Source of the DNA: Microcaldota archaeon
GTDB lineage: Archaea > Micrarchaeota > Micrarchaeia > Anstonellales > Bilamarchaeaceae
DNA: 19,841 nt
Assembly (NCBI GenBank): GCA_016180665.1
Contig: JACPAS010000101.1
Span: forward strand, 1-19,841
Direction: 5' to 3'
Positions 1 through 8,888 of the stretch are shown here, piece by piece. Each line of letters starts with the position of its first letter. Within the stretch, counting starts at the first letter, position 1. The position numbers and the translations under genes were made by a program. The notes beneath the pieces are model-generated. The model did no database searches. It saw only the letters and a program-made list of their open reading frames with translations, and was not told the DNA's origin.

Positions 1-3000
1 AGAACTGCTGCTGTGGCTCCTGAAGTTATGTTGCTGAAGTTGTTGTCAAAGATTAGATTGTCTCTTGAAGTTACTAACTGTAAGTCGTTTGTTCTGCTCA
101 TGTGGAAGCTGTTGTTACCCAATGCAGTATTGTTTATGGTATCCATGTAAATTCCGTAACCGCCTGTGGAAATGAATGTGTTGTTTTCAAAATTGTTGTT
201 TAAAATTGAAAGGTTGGAGGTTTGGTTTAATCTAATTCCGTAGAGATTTGAGTAGATTTGGTTGTTGTATGCTAAGAAACCGCCTGTTCTTGTAACTGGT
301 AATTGTCCTAGGAATATTCCTGCTTCTGAATTGTTGTAAATCTTTGAATTGTTAACATCTATATTGAATGCTTCTCCTGAAACACCAGTCATGTGGAATC
401 CGTACATATTGTCAAATAGATAAGAGTTATTTATGTAAACTGACTGGTTGTCATTTTGGCTTGTTATAGTGGCAGGTGAGGTAATTGCCGGACCAAAGCC
501 AGTAACATTTATCCTATCTATGAATACTCCAACTGAAGATGATGCAAAACTAATTCCCCTGACATTTAATGAATTTGTTTGTTTTGGACCAGTGAGGTTT
601 ATTTGGGTTATATTTACTCCATTGGTTTCAACACCACTTACCCCAGTAGCTGCAGCACCAATTCCAATAGCACGGTAAGTGGTACTTCCAGAACCATTTA
701 TTGAAATTATTTTTCCCCCTGTTATTGTTGTGTTTAAGTATGATGCACTTGCACCTGCTGATGGGATATTGTTGACTTCAATTCCTGCAAACGCTGCAGT
801 AGTATCATTAACTGTAATATTGTTTGAGGTTGCATTATTCCATACACCGCTTAGGTATATAGCTGAAAGGCCACCACTTACACTAGTAATGTTCAGATCA
901 TTCTGCATAATTTCTGTGAAGTTGGAATTCTCAAGAACAACACCATGAGTGTTATTAACTATTAGGTTATTTCTGATTGTTGTTCCAATTGTAAGGTTTA
1001 GCAGAATACCATATGTATTATTGTATATTGTGTTTGGAGCTGCCTGTGTCATTGTAACTCCTGAAATTAAGTTTCCGGTGGAGTTGGTTGTTTTTGAAGC
1101 ATTTTGGTAAATACCGTAAGTGTAGTTGGTAATTTTATTGTTTGAGATGTTGATTAATCTTGCATCAGCTTCTAGCCAGATTCCTGCTGAACGTTCGTTT
1201 CTTCCTGGAATGCTTGATGCATTACCAGTGAAGTTATTTCCAATAACTGCTCCTAATGCAACTGCTGTTCCTGAGGCATCTCCTCTGAAAACTACACCTG
1301 CAGTTACATTGAGAGAGAATGTATTTCCGAAGATACGGGAGTTGTTCGATACTACTGTAACACCAACGCGTGGATCCCTGAATGTATTATTTTCTATTGA
1401 AATATTTTCTGATTGTGCTAAACTGTAATTACCTGCTAGCACTGCACCGATATTGGAGTTAGTACCAGTTGGACCCTGGAACGAGAAATTAACAATTGCA
1501 ACATTTCCACCTGAAACATTTAAGGTAGGCAGTGTCGGATCATTTGCTAGTAATAAAACACCTGATTCATTTCCTGTAAGGGTAATGTTGTTAGTTAGTG
1601 AAGTCAGGTTTAATCTTACGCTCTCATTGTGGCCAGCTGTTGCGTTTCTGCAAACAATTATTACGTGCGGTCCTTTTGCCGTTGATCCACTAAATGAAGC
1701 ACTTGAATTGGAAGCTGACAGGAAGTTTACTGCATCCTGAATAAGGATAAAGCTTGCGCCTGTTACTAATCCACAACCTGTAGAAGAAGTGTTAATCCAC
1801 ACTGGACTTGCAAATGCAATCGGTGCGTAATAACCAGTGGAAGTTGCTCTTTCTATGTAAAGGGTTTGTGCATTTACGTCTCTTCCAAATCCACCAGTAG
1901 TTGTTCCCTGACCTGGAACAGTCCAGTTTTGACCTGTTGTTGTAGCTGCAATCCTCGAAGATGGATTAGATAAACCGTGAATATAACCTTCATCTGTTGC
2001 ATTGAAATAGAATACTGGAGATACAACACCGTTTCCAGTTGTAGCAGAGATATTTAATCCAAAGAAGAATCCTCGCACCCCCTGGTTGGAGTTAAGGGTT
2101 CTTAATACTGTACCGTTTGTAGTTAAACCTCCACCTACTTTAGTTACATTTGTCTGTATGATATTGTTTGAGCTTAGGTTTACTACTTTTATAGATACGT
2201 TATTTGTATAATTTAATGCAAAGATTAAGTTGCTGGTTGTAATGTTAAACCATACAGAAGCTGCAAACGTAGTCAGGTTAGAACTGTTTTCCAATCGGAT
2301 TTCTACTTCTGAACTCTGATTTGGATTGATCAAGTGAATCGAATTACCACCTGAGAAAGTCAGTACAGATCCGTTAACTAATAGAAGCCCGTTTGAAACT
2401 ATGTTGGTAATATTGTTAGATGAGAATGTTGAGGTTGAAGATCTGTTGAAATTAATACCGTTGGTTGCATTTGTGAAATTATTGCCTGAGATATCATTGT
2501 TTGTACTTTGCTCTAAGTAAAGATTATCATGTTTGCTTCTGAGAAATGAGTTGTTGGTCATGTTACTTCCATTCACTAGGTAAAGATAAGCATTGTAACC
2601 TAAAGTCTGGGCAGTATGATTGTTCAGAATGTTTAAACTCATTGAAATGTTTGAAGTGTTAGCTAAATGAATTCCGTAAGTATTATCGTAAATTGTATTG
2701 CTTACTAACCTTACTCCGCCTGCTGAAACTGCAAAACCTCTGATTGTTATTCCTGCCTGCGTGTTGTTGAATATAGTTGATGAGTTTATATCTAATCTCG
2801 CTAGGTCTTTTACAGCTGTTACAGAATGTAATGCCATATCATCTAAATAAGCACCATAAGTGTTGTTGAAGAATTTAACAGTATCCAGAGTGATGAACTG
2901 CATAGCTGCAGTTGTTGTTATGTTTGCTGCTTGTCTGGAATATGCTCTTTCAAAGAAGGAGATGTTAACTAGTCTAATGATTAGTCCACCACTTAAGTTT

Positions 3001-4421
3001 TGATGATCTTGTATACCGTAGCTGCCTGATTTTGATGAATTACCAGTAATGTTTAAAGCAGTTATATTTACCCCTAAAGTTGAAGCTGCTGTTGTTAGCG
3101 GGTTTCCTTGTGAATCACCAGTTCTGCTGCCTATTGAAATACCCATTGGAGCGGTTCCCTGGTAGGAATAAATATTGCCTCCACTAATTGAAATATTTAA
3201 TAGAATTGGATTAGGTAATGTTGGGAAATTGTTAACGAAAATACCTGCCTGGGTTGCATTGGTTATGTTGTTTGAAGTTATATTAGCTCTTAATCCGCTT
3301 ACAGCTATACCTGTAGACATAGCAGACGTACCAATTGAACCATCAGAAATTTGATTTTCTATTACCTGAGTATCATTAGCACTCTCTAAGACCACACCGT
3401 AAGTGTTGTTGTATAGATTGTTGTTCCTAACAATGGCTCCTGTTGAACCATTAATGAAAACACCAAATGTGTTGTTAAATATTCTATTTGGAGAGGAGCC
3501 TGCTGGACCAGTTGCAGAGCCTGCAACACCAGTAATCAAAGTTCCAGTATTTATTGTGACTTGTGTTGTCTGGGTTCTGTCAACGTAGACACCATAAGTA
3601 AAATTACTGATTACATTGTTAGTTATATTGAGATTAGTCGCATCTGAATTTACATGGATTCCTGCTGAATTTACTAGTAACCCCCCACCCCCATATGTTG
3701 GAGTAGTATAATTACCAAGAATGGTATTGTTTTTAATAGTAATAAAATTCGGTAATACTCCTCCGGCTCCAACAACTATACCTACTTTCACACCGTAAAC
3801 ATTACTCCCAATAGAGTTGTTAAAAATAGTAGTAAGATTGGCAGTTATAGTAATGGCTGCAGTCCTATTTGTTATATTTATAAAAGTGTTATTTTCAATA
3901 GAGATATTTTCTATTCTGGGACCTGAGATATTACCTGCAAGTATCGGGCCTAAAAGAACCATATTGGTAGTACCATCGTCAATAGATCCTGCAGAACCAA
4001 CAAAAGTAAAATTACTAATTACTACGTTACCACCTGAAATGTTGAAAATTGGCAAGCTACGGTTTGTAGCATTTATGATTACACCGCCGTAAACTGGTGA
4101 TGCTGTACCGGATTCGTTTCCTGAAATTGTTAAATTTTCTGAAATGCCAGTAAGATTAATACGAACGTTTTCTTCATGGACTACTGGAGCACCAGCTGCA
4201 GCACTTCTGTTAGCACAAACAATAATTGAATTTAAACTCGTACCGTTGTTAGTGGTATTTCTAGAAATATAATTAATTGCTTCCTGAATGTTGTTGAATG
4301 AAGTAGCCGTACCACCACATGCGTTAGTTGAACCGTTTACGTAAACGGTTACTGCTGCAAAACTAATACTGGAAAAAAACAAAAGCCCTATTAACACAAG
4401 AACAAAAGGTCGTATATTCAT
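1..4421 (-). CDS. Giant secreted parallel beta-helix surface protein (partial, C-terminus beyond window)
   Basis: Reading the minus strand from the ATG at 4421-4419 gives an uninterrupted frame of at least 1473 codons to the window edge. Residues 1-22 are a signal peptide (charged start, hydrophobic core, SISFA cleavage site). The rest is very rich in Asn, Thr, Ser and Gly, with recurring short units such as NNTYGV and NNTYGI spaced roughly as PbH1 turns, the signature of right-handed parallel beta-helix proteins (NosD/pectate-lyase-like fold). NxS/T sequons are extremely dense, so heavy archaeal N-glycosylation is likely. Two related modules are visible: a cap with Cys35/Cys69 and an FxxIQxAxN motif, repeated about 850 residues later with Cys883/Cys924. 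Probable role is a cell-surface or S-layer-associated adhesin or glycan-binding protein; I infer this from fold and signal only. Apparent plus-strand frames in this interval are shadows. Confidence 0.9.
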   Translation of the reverse strand, partial: MNIRPFVLVLIGLLFFSSISFAAVTVYVNGSTNACGGTATSFNNIQEAINYISRNTTNNGTSLNSIIVCANRSAAAGAPVVHEENVRINLTGISENLTISGNESGTASPVYGGVIINATNRSLPIFNISGGNVVISNFTFVGSAGSIDDGTTNMVLLGPILAGNISGPRIENISIENNTFINITNRTAAITITANLTTIFNNSIGSNVYGVKVGIVVGAGGVLPNFITIKNNTILGNYTTPTYGGGGLLVNSAGIHVNSDATNLNITNNVISNFTYGVYVDRTQTTQVTINTGTLITGVAGSATGPAGSSPNRIFNNTFGVFINGSTGAIVRNNNLYNNTYGVVLESANDTQVIENQISDGSIGTSAMSTGIAVSGLRANITSNNITNATQAGIFVNNFPTLPNPILLNISISGGNIYSYQGTAPMGISIGSRTGDSQGNPLTTAASTLGVNITALNITGNSSKSGSYGIQDHQNLSGGLIIRLVNISFFERAYSRQAANITTTAAMQFITLDTVKFFNNTYGAYLDDMALHSVTAVKDLARLDINSSTIFNNTQAGITIRGFAVSAGGVRLVSNTIYDNTYGIHLANTSNISMSLNILNNHTAQTLGYNAYLYLVNGSNMTNNSFLRSKHDNLYLEQSTNNDISGNNFTNATNGINFNRSSTSTFSSNNITNIVSNGLLLVNGSVLTFSGGNSIHLINPNQSSEVEIRLENSSNLTTFAASVWFNITTSNLIFALNYTNNVSIKVVNLSSNNIIQTNVTKVGGGLTTNGTVLRTLNSNQGVRGFFFGLNISATTGNGVVSPVFYFNATDEGYIHGLSNPSSRIAATTTGQNWTVPGQGTTTGGFGRDVNAQTLYIERATSTGYYAPIAFASPVWINTSSTGCGLVTGASFILIQDAVNFLSASNSSASFSGSTAKGPHVIIVCRNATAGHNESVRLNLTSLTNNITLTGNESGVLLLANDPTLPTLNVSGGNVAIVNFSFQGPTGTNSNIGAVLAGNYSLAQSENISIENNTFRDPRVGVTVVSNNSRIFGNTFSLNVTAGVVFRGDASGTAVALGAVIGNNFTGNASSIPGRNERSAGIWLEADARLINISNNKITNYTYGIYQNASKTTNSTGNLISGVTMTQAAPNTIYNNTYGILLNLTIGTTIRNNLIVNNTHGVVLENSNFTEIMQNDLNITSVSGGLSAIYLSGVWNNATSNNITVNDTTAAFAGIEVNNIPSAGASASYLNTTITGGKIISINGSGSTTYRAIGIGAAATGVSGVETNGVNITQINLTGPKQTNSLNVRGISFASSSVGVFIDRINVTGFGPAITSPATITSQNDNQSVYINNSYLFDNMYGFHMTGVSGEAFNIDVNNSKIYNNSEAGIFLGQLPVTRTGGFLAYNNQIYSNLYGIRLNQTSNLSILNNNFENNTFISTGGYGIYMDTINNTALGNNSFHMSRTNDLQLVTSRDNLIFDNNFSNITSGATAAV

Positions 4422-4470
4422 AAAATTCACTTATTTCAGATATTGAATGGAATTGGTTAGGAAAATAAGG

Positions 4471-4478
4471 TTTATAAA
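4471..4478 (-). promoter_or_regulatory. TATA-like box for the beta-helix gene
   Basis: TTTATAAA lies 50 bp upstream of the ATG at 4421. Transcription would start about 25 bp downstream, near 4447, giving a leader of about 25 nt. An AGTGA stretch in that leader could be a weak ribosome binding site. Confidence 0.4.
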
Positions 4479-4526
4479 TGCTATTGTGGCCATTACAAAA
4501 AAGGTCACCCAAAGTACAGAAGAATA

Positions 4527-4536
4527 TTTATATAAA
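4527..4536 (+). promoter_or_regulatory. TATA-like box for the gabT operon
   Basis: TTTATATAAA is centred about 27 bp upstream of the GTG at 4558, the usual archaeal TATA-to-start-site distance. This predicts a leaderless mRNA beginning at or next to the GTG. The divergent beta-helix promoter lies in the same 136-bp gap. Confidence 0.5.
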
Positions 4537-4557
4537 GTTTAGCTTGGTTTTTAGGTC

Positions 4558-5901
4558 GTGAAATTTATAAAAATAAAAACGATGATTCCAGGGCCAAAAA
4601 GCAGAAAACTAATGGCTGAACGGAAAAAAAATGTTTCCAACGGGATACCTGCGTCTACGCCAATTTTTATTAAAAGCGGGAATGGAGCTTTAATTCACGA
4701 TGTGGATGGGAATACTTTTATTGATTTTTCAGGGGGGATTGGAGCAACTAATATCGGCCACTCAAATTCAAAAGTTGTTGGCGTAGTTAAAAACCAGGCT
4801 GAAAAATTTTTTCATTCATGTTTTCAGGTTGTTGGCTACGAAGCATATATTCAACTGGCAAAAAAATTGAACCGGATTACTCCGGGTAAATTTGCCAAGA
4901 AAACTGCCTTGTTTAATTCAGGCGCTGAGGCAGTTGAGAATGCAGTAAAAATTGCACGCAAGTTCACCGGAAGAGGGGCAATAATTTCTTTTGAGGAAGG
5001 GTTTCATGGTAGAACCTTACTTGCACTTGGCCTAACCGGCAAAGTAACCCCGTACAAACTGGGGTTTGGCCCATTTCCATCCGAAATTTACAAACTGCAC
5101 TATCCTGATCTTTATCGTAAACCGCATGAAATGGATGAAGAGCAGTATACTGATTTTCTGTTAGATGATTTAGAAAACGATTTTTTCAAAGCAGTTGTGG
5201 ATCCAAAAAATGTTGCGGCATTAGTTATGGAATTAGTTACTGGTGAGGGTGGATTCTTAATTCCACCTAAGAGATATGTTTTGGAATTGAAAAAAATATG
5301 TAAAGAAAATGGAATTTTGTTTATTGCTGATGAAGTTCAAACAGGATTCGGAAGAACTGGAAAAATTTTTGCTTCCGAACATTTTGGAATTGAACCTGAT
5401 TTAATTTGCATGGCAAAATCACTTTCAAATGGGCTTCCGCTAAGCGCGGTTACTGGAAGGAAGGAGATTATGGATTGTGTACAAGAAGGAGGAATTGGTG
5501 GAACGTTTGTTGGGAACCCACTTTCCTGTGTTTCTGCGCTTGAAACAATTAAATTTATCGAGAAAAGGAAACTTTGGATTCGCGCCCGGGAAATCGGGAA
5601 CATTGTAATGGAAAGATTTGAAAAATTAAAAGAGGATACGAATGTTGTTGGTGATGCACGAGGTCTCGGAGCAATGTGTAGCTTGGAGATAGTAAAGGAT
5701 AAAGTTACAAGAGAACCAGATAAAGAAAAAACTAAAAAAATAGTTAAAAAATGCTATGAAAATGGATTGGTTATTTTATCTGCAGGCCTATTTGGGAATT
5801 GTATAAGAACTTTAATGCCACTTGTAATAAAAGATGAAGAATTGAAAGGGGGATTAAGTGTCTTAGAGAAGATAGTAAAAGAGGAAGATGAGAAAAAATA
5901 A
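4558..5901 (+). CDS. gabT: Class III aminotransferase, 4-aminobutyrate aminotransferase-like
   Basis: A PLP-dependent omega-aminotransferase expected to turn GABA plus 2-oxoglutarate into succinate semialdehyde plus glutamate. Visible motifs: the N-terminal DVDGNTFIDFSGGIG block, FHSCFQVVGYEAYIQL and NSGAEAVENAVKIAR (close to bacterial GabT), FHGRT, the DEVQTGFGRTG block with cofactor Asp258, and the PLP Schiff-base Lys287 in MAKSLSNG. The length of 447 aa is normal. The GTG start at 4558 is chosen because a TATA box sits about 27 bp before it (leaderless); ATG at 4582, giving MIPGPKSRK, is the alternative. First gene of an operon with the oxidoreductase and patA; the presence of PatA, PatD and GabD nearby supports the GABA assignment. 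Archaeal relatives include ornithine and other omega-aminotransferases and amino-acid racemases, so the substrate is an inference. Confidence 0.85.
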   Translation: MKFIKIKTMIPGPKSRKLMAERKKNVSNGIPASTPIFIKSGNGALIHDVDGNTFIDFSGGIGATNIGHSNSKVVGVVKNQAEKFFHSCFQVVGYEAYIQLAKKLNRITPGKFAKKTALFNSGAEAVENAVKIARKFTGRGAIISFEEGFHGRTLLALGLTGKVTPYKLGFGPFPSEIYKLHYPDLYRKPHEMDEEQYTDFLLDDLENDFFKAVVDPKNVAALVMELVTGEGGFLIPPKRYVLELKKICKENGILFIADEVQTGFGRTGKIFASEHFGIEPDLICMAKSLSNGLPLSAVTGRKEIMDCVQEGGIGGTFVGNPLSCVSALETIKFIEKRKLWIRAREIGNIVMERFEKLKEDTNVVGDARGLGAMCSLEIVKDKVTREPDKEKTKKIVKKCYENGLVILSAGLFGNCIRTLMPLVIKDEELKGGLSVLEKIVKEEDEKK

Positions 5902-5919
5902 TGGTATTTGGCTGAGCAT

Positions 5920-7077
5920 ATGAAATATGTTGTTCTTGGTGGAACCGGGATGATGGGTCGGGTTGCAGTTTGGGACTTATTTAGAACAACAGATGCAGAC
6001 ATTATAATCGGTGGTATGGATCTGGAAAAAGTTCACAAAATGGCGGATTCTTATAGAAGCTCGCGAGTAATTGGAAAACAGATTGATGTTCGCAATCATG
6101 CAAAAACTGCTGAATTGCTGAAAAACGCGGATATTGTTTTGAATTGTGTGCAGTATTATTATAATATAGATGTCATGAAGGCTGCGATTAAGGCTGAAGT
6201 CCATTATGTTGACTTAGGCGGACTGTTTTATGTTACTAAAGAGCAGCTGGAATTAAATGAGCAATTCAAAAAGATCGGAAAAACGGCAATTCTCGGAATG
6301 GGAAGCACTCCGGGGATTACAAATATACTGGCTGCTTACGGAGCAGAAGAATTCACTTCAATTGAATCAATTGAGATAAAAGTTGGGTCAGAAGATTTTT
6401 CAAAGATTAGGGGAAGACCACCGCCAGTTCCTTACTCACTGGAAACTTTAGTTGATGAATTCACCATGAAACCTGCAGTTCTTAAGAATGGGAAAATGGA
6501 ATTCGCAGAACCAACAACTGGGATGGAAGAGATTGATTTTCCAAAACCAATTGGGAAAAAGACTGCTTTTTATACTATTCATTCTGAACTTGCAACTTTT
6601 CCATATTCATTTGCAAAGTTTGGTTTAAAGAATGCAAGTTTTAGAGTTTCTTTTGATTCACAGTTTGTAAGTAACGTTCTGTTTCTTTTTGATTTGGGCT
6701 TAACTTCCCAAAAGTTAATTCCATTCAAGGGGCAGAGACTTATTCCGAAAGAATTTGTTGCTAAGGTAGTTTCAAGTTTGAGCCCACCAAAAATAATCAA
6801 AAGAGAGGATTACGAATGTTTGAGAGTTGAGCTGCTTGGTAAGAAAAAAAATAAGAAAATAAAAGTTAATGTGGAATGCCTTGCAAAATCTTTTGGAGGC
6901 TTTGGCGCAGGAGACATTGATACTGGGACCCCCCCTTCGATTGTTGCACAGATGCTAACTCAGGGAAAAATTAATGAGGCTGGAGTCTTTCCACCTGAGT
7001 TCAACATTCCAATCAGACCATTTTTTGGCGAGTTGGAAAAAAGAGGAATGAAAATCAGTAAGTATTTTGTTGGGTGA
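5920..7077 (+). CDS. Saccharopine dehydrogenase-family NAD(P)-dependent oxidoreductase
   Basis: The protein opens with a Rossmann nucleotide-binding motif (MKYVVLGGTGMMG; GxGxxG at residues 8-13), followed by blocks typical of the saccharopine dehydrogenase / lysine 6-dehydrogenase superfamily: VLNCVQYYYN, VHYVDLGG, GMGSTPGITNILA and the later LVDEFTMKPAVLKNGK region. Known members act on amino acids through imine or saccharopine-type intermediates. The exact substrate cannot be read here. The start is placed at ATG 5920 because the Rossmann strand begins at once; an upstream TTG at 5908 would add four residues. It lies 18 nt after gabT and its stop overlaps the ribosome binding site of patA, so it is co-transcribed with two omega-aminotransferases. 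Possible roles are oxidation or reduction of the cyclic imine formed from an aminoaldehyde, lysine 6-dehydrogenation, or carboxyspermidine-type condensation. Confidence 0.8.
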   Translation: MKYVVLGGTGMMGRVAVWDLFRTTDADIIIGGMDLEKVHKMADSYRSSRVIGKQIDVRNHAKTAELLKNADIVLNCVQYYYNIDVMKAAIKAEVHYVDLGGLFYVTKEQLELNEQFKKIGKTAILGMGSTPGITNILAAYGAEEFTSIESIEIKVGSEDFSKIRGRPPPVPYSLETLVDEFTMKPAVLKNGKMEFAEPTTGMEEIDFPKPIGKKTAFYTIHSELATFPYSFAKFGLKNASFRVSFDSQFVSNVLFLFDLGLTSQKLIPFKGQRLIPKEFVAKVVSSLSPPKIIKREDYECLRVELLGKKKNKKIKVNVECLAKSFGGFGAGDIDTGTPPSIVAQMLTQGKINEAGVFPPEFNIPIRPFFGELEKRGMKISKYFVG

Positions 7078-7078
7078 T
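7072..7078 (+). promoter_or_regulatory. Strong GGGTGAT ribosome binding site deciding the patA start
   Basis: GGGTGAT matches the archaeal anti-Shine-Dalgarno complement, overlaps the TGA stop of the preceding gene and sits 6 nt before the ATG at 7085. It favours that ATG over the TTG codons at 7067 and 7070 and implies translational coupling. Confidence 0.65.
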
Positions 7079-7084
7079 TTATTC

Positions 7085-8572
7085 ATGACTGGAAAGAAAG
7101 ACAATGATGTAGACTTTGATCATAACCCAAAAATAAAATGCCAATTCAAATCAAAAATAATTATTGGAAAAAATCTGAGGGGTATGGGGTATGTTTGTTC
7201 AAAATTAACATTAAAAGATGTGGAGAAAGCCTCAAAAGAATATTTAAAAATTATAAGATGTCGGAAATTAAATCCGCAGGTGAAGAGGCAAATAATTCAG
7301 CGCACTGTTGAAAACATTCACAATTATTTTAACAAAGGTTATCTGGAATATAGAAAATCTGTAACTGAAGCTGGAGATTTTGCAGCTATCGAATGGGAAG
7401 GACAGGGTTCTGTAATTAAAGATGTAACCGGAAGAAAATTCATAGACTTTCTTGGAGGTTACGGAATATATAATATGGGGATAAGGCACCCTAAGATTGT
7501 TGAGTCAGTTCAGTTTCAGCTAAACAGAATGCCCTTAAATAGCCAGGAGTTGCTGGAGCCTTTGCGTGGAGGATTAGCACAACTTCTGGGAGAACTAGCT
7601 CCAGGTGATTTACAGCAATGTTTTTTCATAAATAATGGAACTGATGCAATTGAAGGTGCGATGAAACTTGCGCGCCTAGCAACAGGAAGAAAAGGTTTTA
7701 TTTCAACATTGGGCGGATTTCATGGGAAATCTATGGGTGCTCTTTCTTTGATGGGAAAGGCAGAGTACCGTACGCCTTTTGAACCACTTTTAGATAATGT
7801 TCATTTTGTTCCATTTGGCGATATCCAGGCCTTGGAAGATGAGCTTAGAAAATTAAAAACAGTAGGGGCATCTATTGCTGCTTTTGTTGCTGAACCAATT
7901 CAAGGTGAAGCTGGAGCGCGTGTTCCACCGGAAAATTATTTTCCAAAAGTCAGACAGCTTTGTAGTGAATATGGAATTTTGTTTATTGCTGATGAAGTCC
8001 AGACCGGGATGGGCAGAACTGGAAAGATATTTGCAGTTGAACACTGGAATGTTGTTCCGGATATTTTATGTTTAGGAAAATCACTTGGGGGCGGAGTAAT
8101 TCCCTTAAGTGCATTTATTGCTTCTAAAAAACTATGGAGGAAATTAGAGGAGAACCCATTTGTACATAGTTCGACATTTGGAGGTAATGCACTTGCCTGT
8201 GCTGCAGGAATTGCTGCAGTTAACGTAATGATTGAGGAGAGATTGCCAGACCAGGCTGCCGTTAAAGGTGCATATTTAATAAAAAAATTGAGGCCTTTGC
8301 AAGATAGATATAGAAAGTATTGGTTAAGTGTTCATGGAAAGGGTTTACTTATGGGGATGGATTTTGTAGATGATGCAACTGGTTATGAAATTGCAGCTGG
8401 TCTGTTTAAGCGCGGGATTTTGGTTGCCGGAACTATGTTGAGCTCAAAAACGATTAGGATTGAACCTGCACTGAATATTTCTTATAAATACTTGGATCTG
8501 TTTGTTGAAAAATTAGAAGAAACATTAAAGCATATTGAAAAATATGGGTTGCATAGGAACCATAAGAATTAA
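7085..8572 (+). CDS. patA: Putrescine aminotransferase (class III, PLP-dependent)
   Basis: Catalyses putrescine plus 2-oxoglutarate to 4-aminobutanal (which cyclises to 1-pyrroline) plus glutamate; the bacterial enzyme also accepts cadaverine. The resemblance to E. coli PatA/YgjG is specific: GYLEYRKSVTEAGDFAAIEW near the N-terminus, then FIDFLGGYGIYNMG, LNSQELLEPLR, NNGTDAIEGAMKLAR, FHGKSMGALS, VHFVPFGDI, IADEVQTGMGRTGK and TIRIEPAL near the C-terminus. The PLP lysine is Lys332 in LGKSLGGG. Length from ATG 7085 is 495 aa, with about 30 extra basic N-terminal residues of no recognisable domain. Third gene of the gabT operon and convergent with the patD unit; these two genes catalyse consecutive steps. 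Confidence 0.92.
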   Translation: MTGKKDNDVDFDHNPKIKCQFKSKIIIGKNLRGMGYVCSKLTLKDVEKASKEYLKIIRCRKLNPQVKRQIIQRTVENIHNYFNKGYLEYRKSVTEAGDFAAIEWEGQGSVIKDVTGRKFIDFLGGYGIYNMGIRHPKIVESVQFQLNRMPLNSQELLEPLRGGLAQLLGELAPGDLQQCFFINNGTDAIEGAMKLARLATGRKGFISTLGGFHGKSMGALSLMGKAEYRTPFEPLLDNVHFVPFGDIQALEDELRKLKTVGASIAAFVAEPIQGEAGARVPPENYFPKVRQLCSEYGILFIADEVQTGMGRTGKIFAVEHWNVVPDILCLGKSLGGGVIPLSAFIASKKLWRKLEENPFVHSSTFGGNALACAAGIAAVNVMIEERLPDQAAVKGAYLIKKLRPLQDRYRKYWLSVHGKGLLMGMDFVDDATGYEIAAGLFKRGILVAGTMLSSKTIRIEPALNISYKYLDLFVEKLEETLKHIEKYGLHRNHKN

Positions 8573-8584
8573 TATAGGATTTAG

Positions 8585-8614
8585 TTAAGGTTTCCCGTAA
8601 ACAACATAATGCCA
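8585..8614. repeat. Direct repeat copy A: displaced copy of the 3' end of patD
   Basis: A 30-bp segment identical to 9133-9162. Read on the minus strand it encodes WHYVVYGKP and a stop, the last codons of patD. Just upstream two further codons match at amino-acid level with synonymous changes (AAG/AAA Lys, CCT/CCC Pro), after which similarity ends at the relE stop codon. The copy lies only 12 bp beyond the patA stop and is not translated as part of a gene here. Confidence 0.9.
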
Positions 8615-8620
8615 AGGCTT

Positions 8621-8887
8621 CTACGGTCTTCTGAAAACAGTATCATGATGCGCATATTTCAGGAACGTGACTTTCATGTTTAAATCATCAACTTGAAATA
8701 GAATTACGAAACTTCCAATATGGACTTCCCTGCAACCTTTTAACACGTTTCTCAATGGCTTGTAGTGCTGAGGATTTTCCAATATTTCGTTCATTTTCTT
8801 TTTCAATCTTTCAAACAAAAATCGGTCTTTCTTTTTTAATTTTTCAAGAACTTCTCTGAAATCCTCTGAAAAATCAGCTGAGTACAT
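8621..8887 (-). CDS. relE: RelE/ParE-superfamily mRNA interferase toxin, archaeal type
   Basis: An 88-aa protein with the RelE-fold layout: two N-terminal helices rich in Lys/Glu (EDFREVLEKLKKKD), then HYKPLRNVLKGCREVHIGS and the beta-strand core FVILFQVDDLNMKVTFLKY, ending HHDTVFRRP. The HYKPLR..LKG.R.VHIG pattern is that of archaeal RelE toxins, which cleave mRNA at the ribosome. The ATG lies one base after the stop of the upstream antitoxin gene, with AGGTTG as a ribosome binding site, so the pair is translationally coupled. The stop codon directly abuts a displaced copy of the patD 3' end. The basic C-terminus looks intact. Confidence 0.85.
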   Translation of the reverse strand: MYSADFSEDFREVLEKLKKKDRFLFERLKKKMNEILENPQHYKPLRNVLKGCREVHIGSFVILFQVDDLNMKVTFLKYAHHDTVFRRP

Positions 8888-8888
8888 T

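Noticed and set aside
448..4092. Several plus-strand open frames of 60-100 codons
   Set aside because: They are shadows of the minus-strand beta-helix gene, whose single frame stays open through the whole interval and carries a signal peptide and repeats.
1..4421. DNA-level tandem repeats or a CRISPR-like array suggested by recurring GTTGTT and ATTGAAAT words
   Set aside because: The recurrence comes from repeated Asn-Asn-Thr codons of the beta-helix protein; spacing and sequence are irregular and there is no constant repeat-spacer pattern.
6924..6936. Seven-C run in the saccharopine-dehydrogenase-family gene as a frameshift
   Set aside because: The frame continues with family-like sequence on both sides (TGTPPSIVAQML), so the gene is intact here.
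7067..7084. TTG start codons for patA
   Set aside because: They lie at or before the GGGTGAT ribosome binding site that serves the ATG at 7085.
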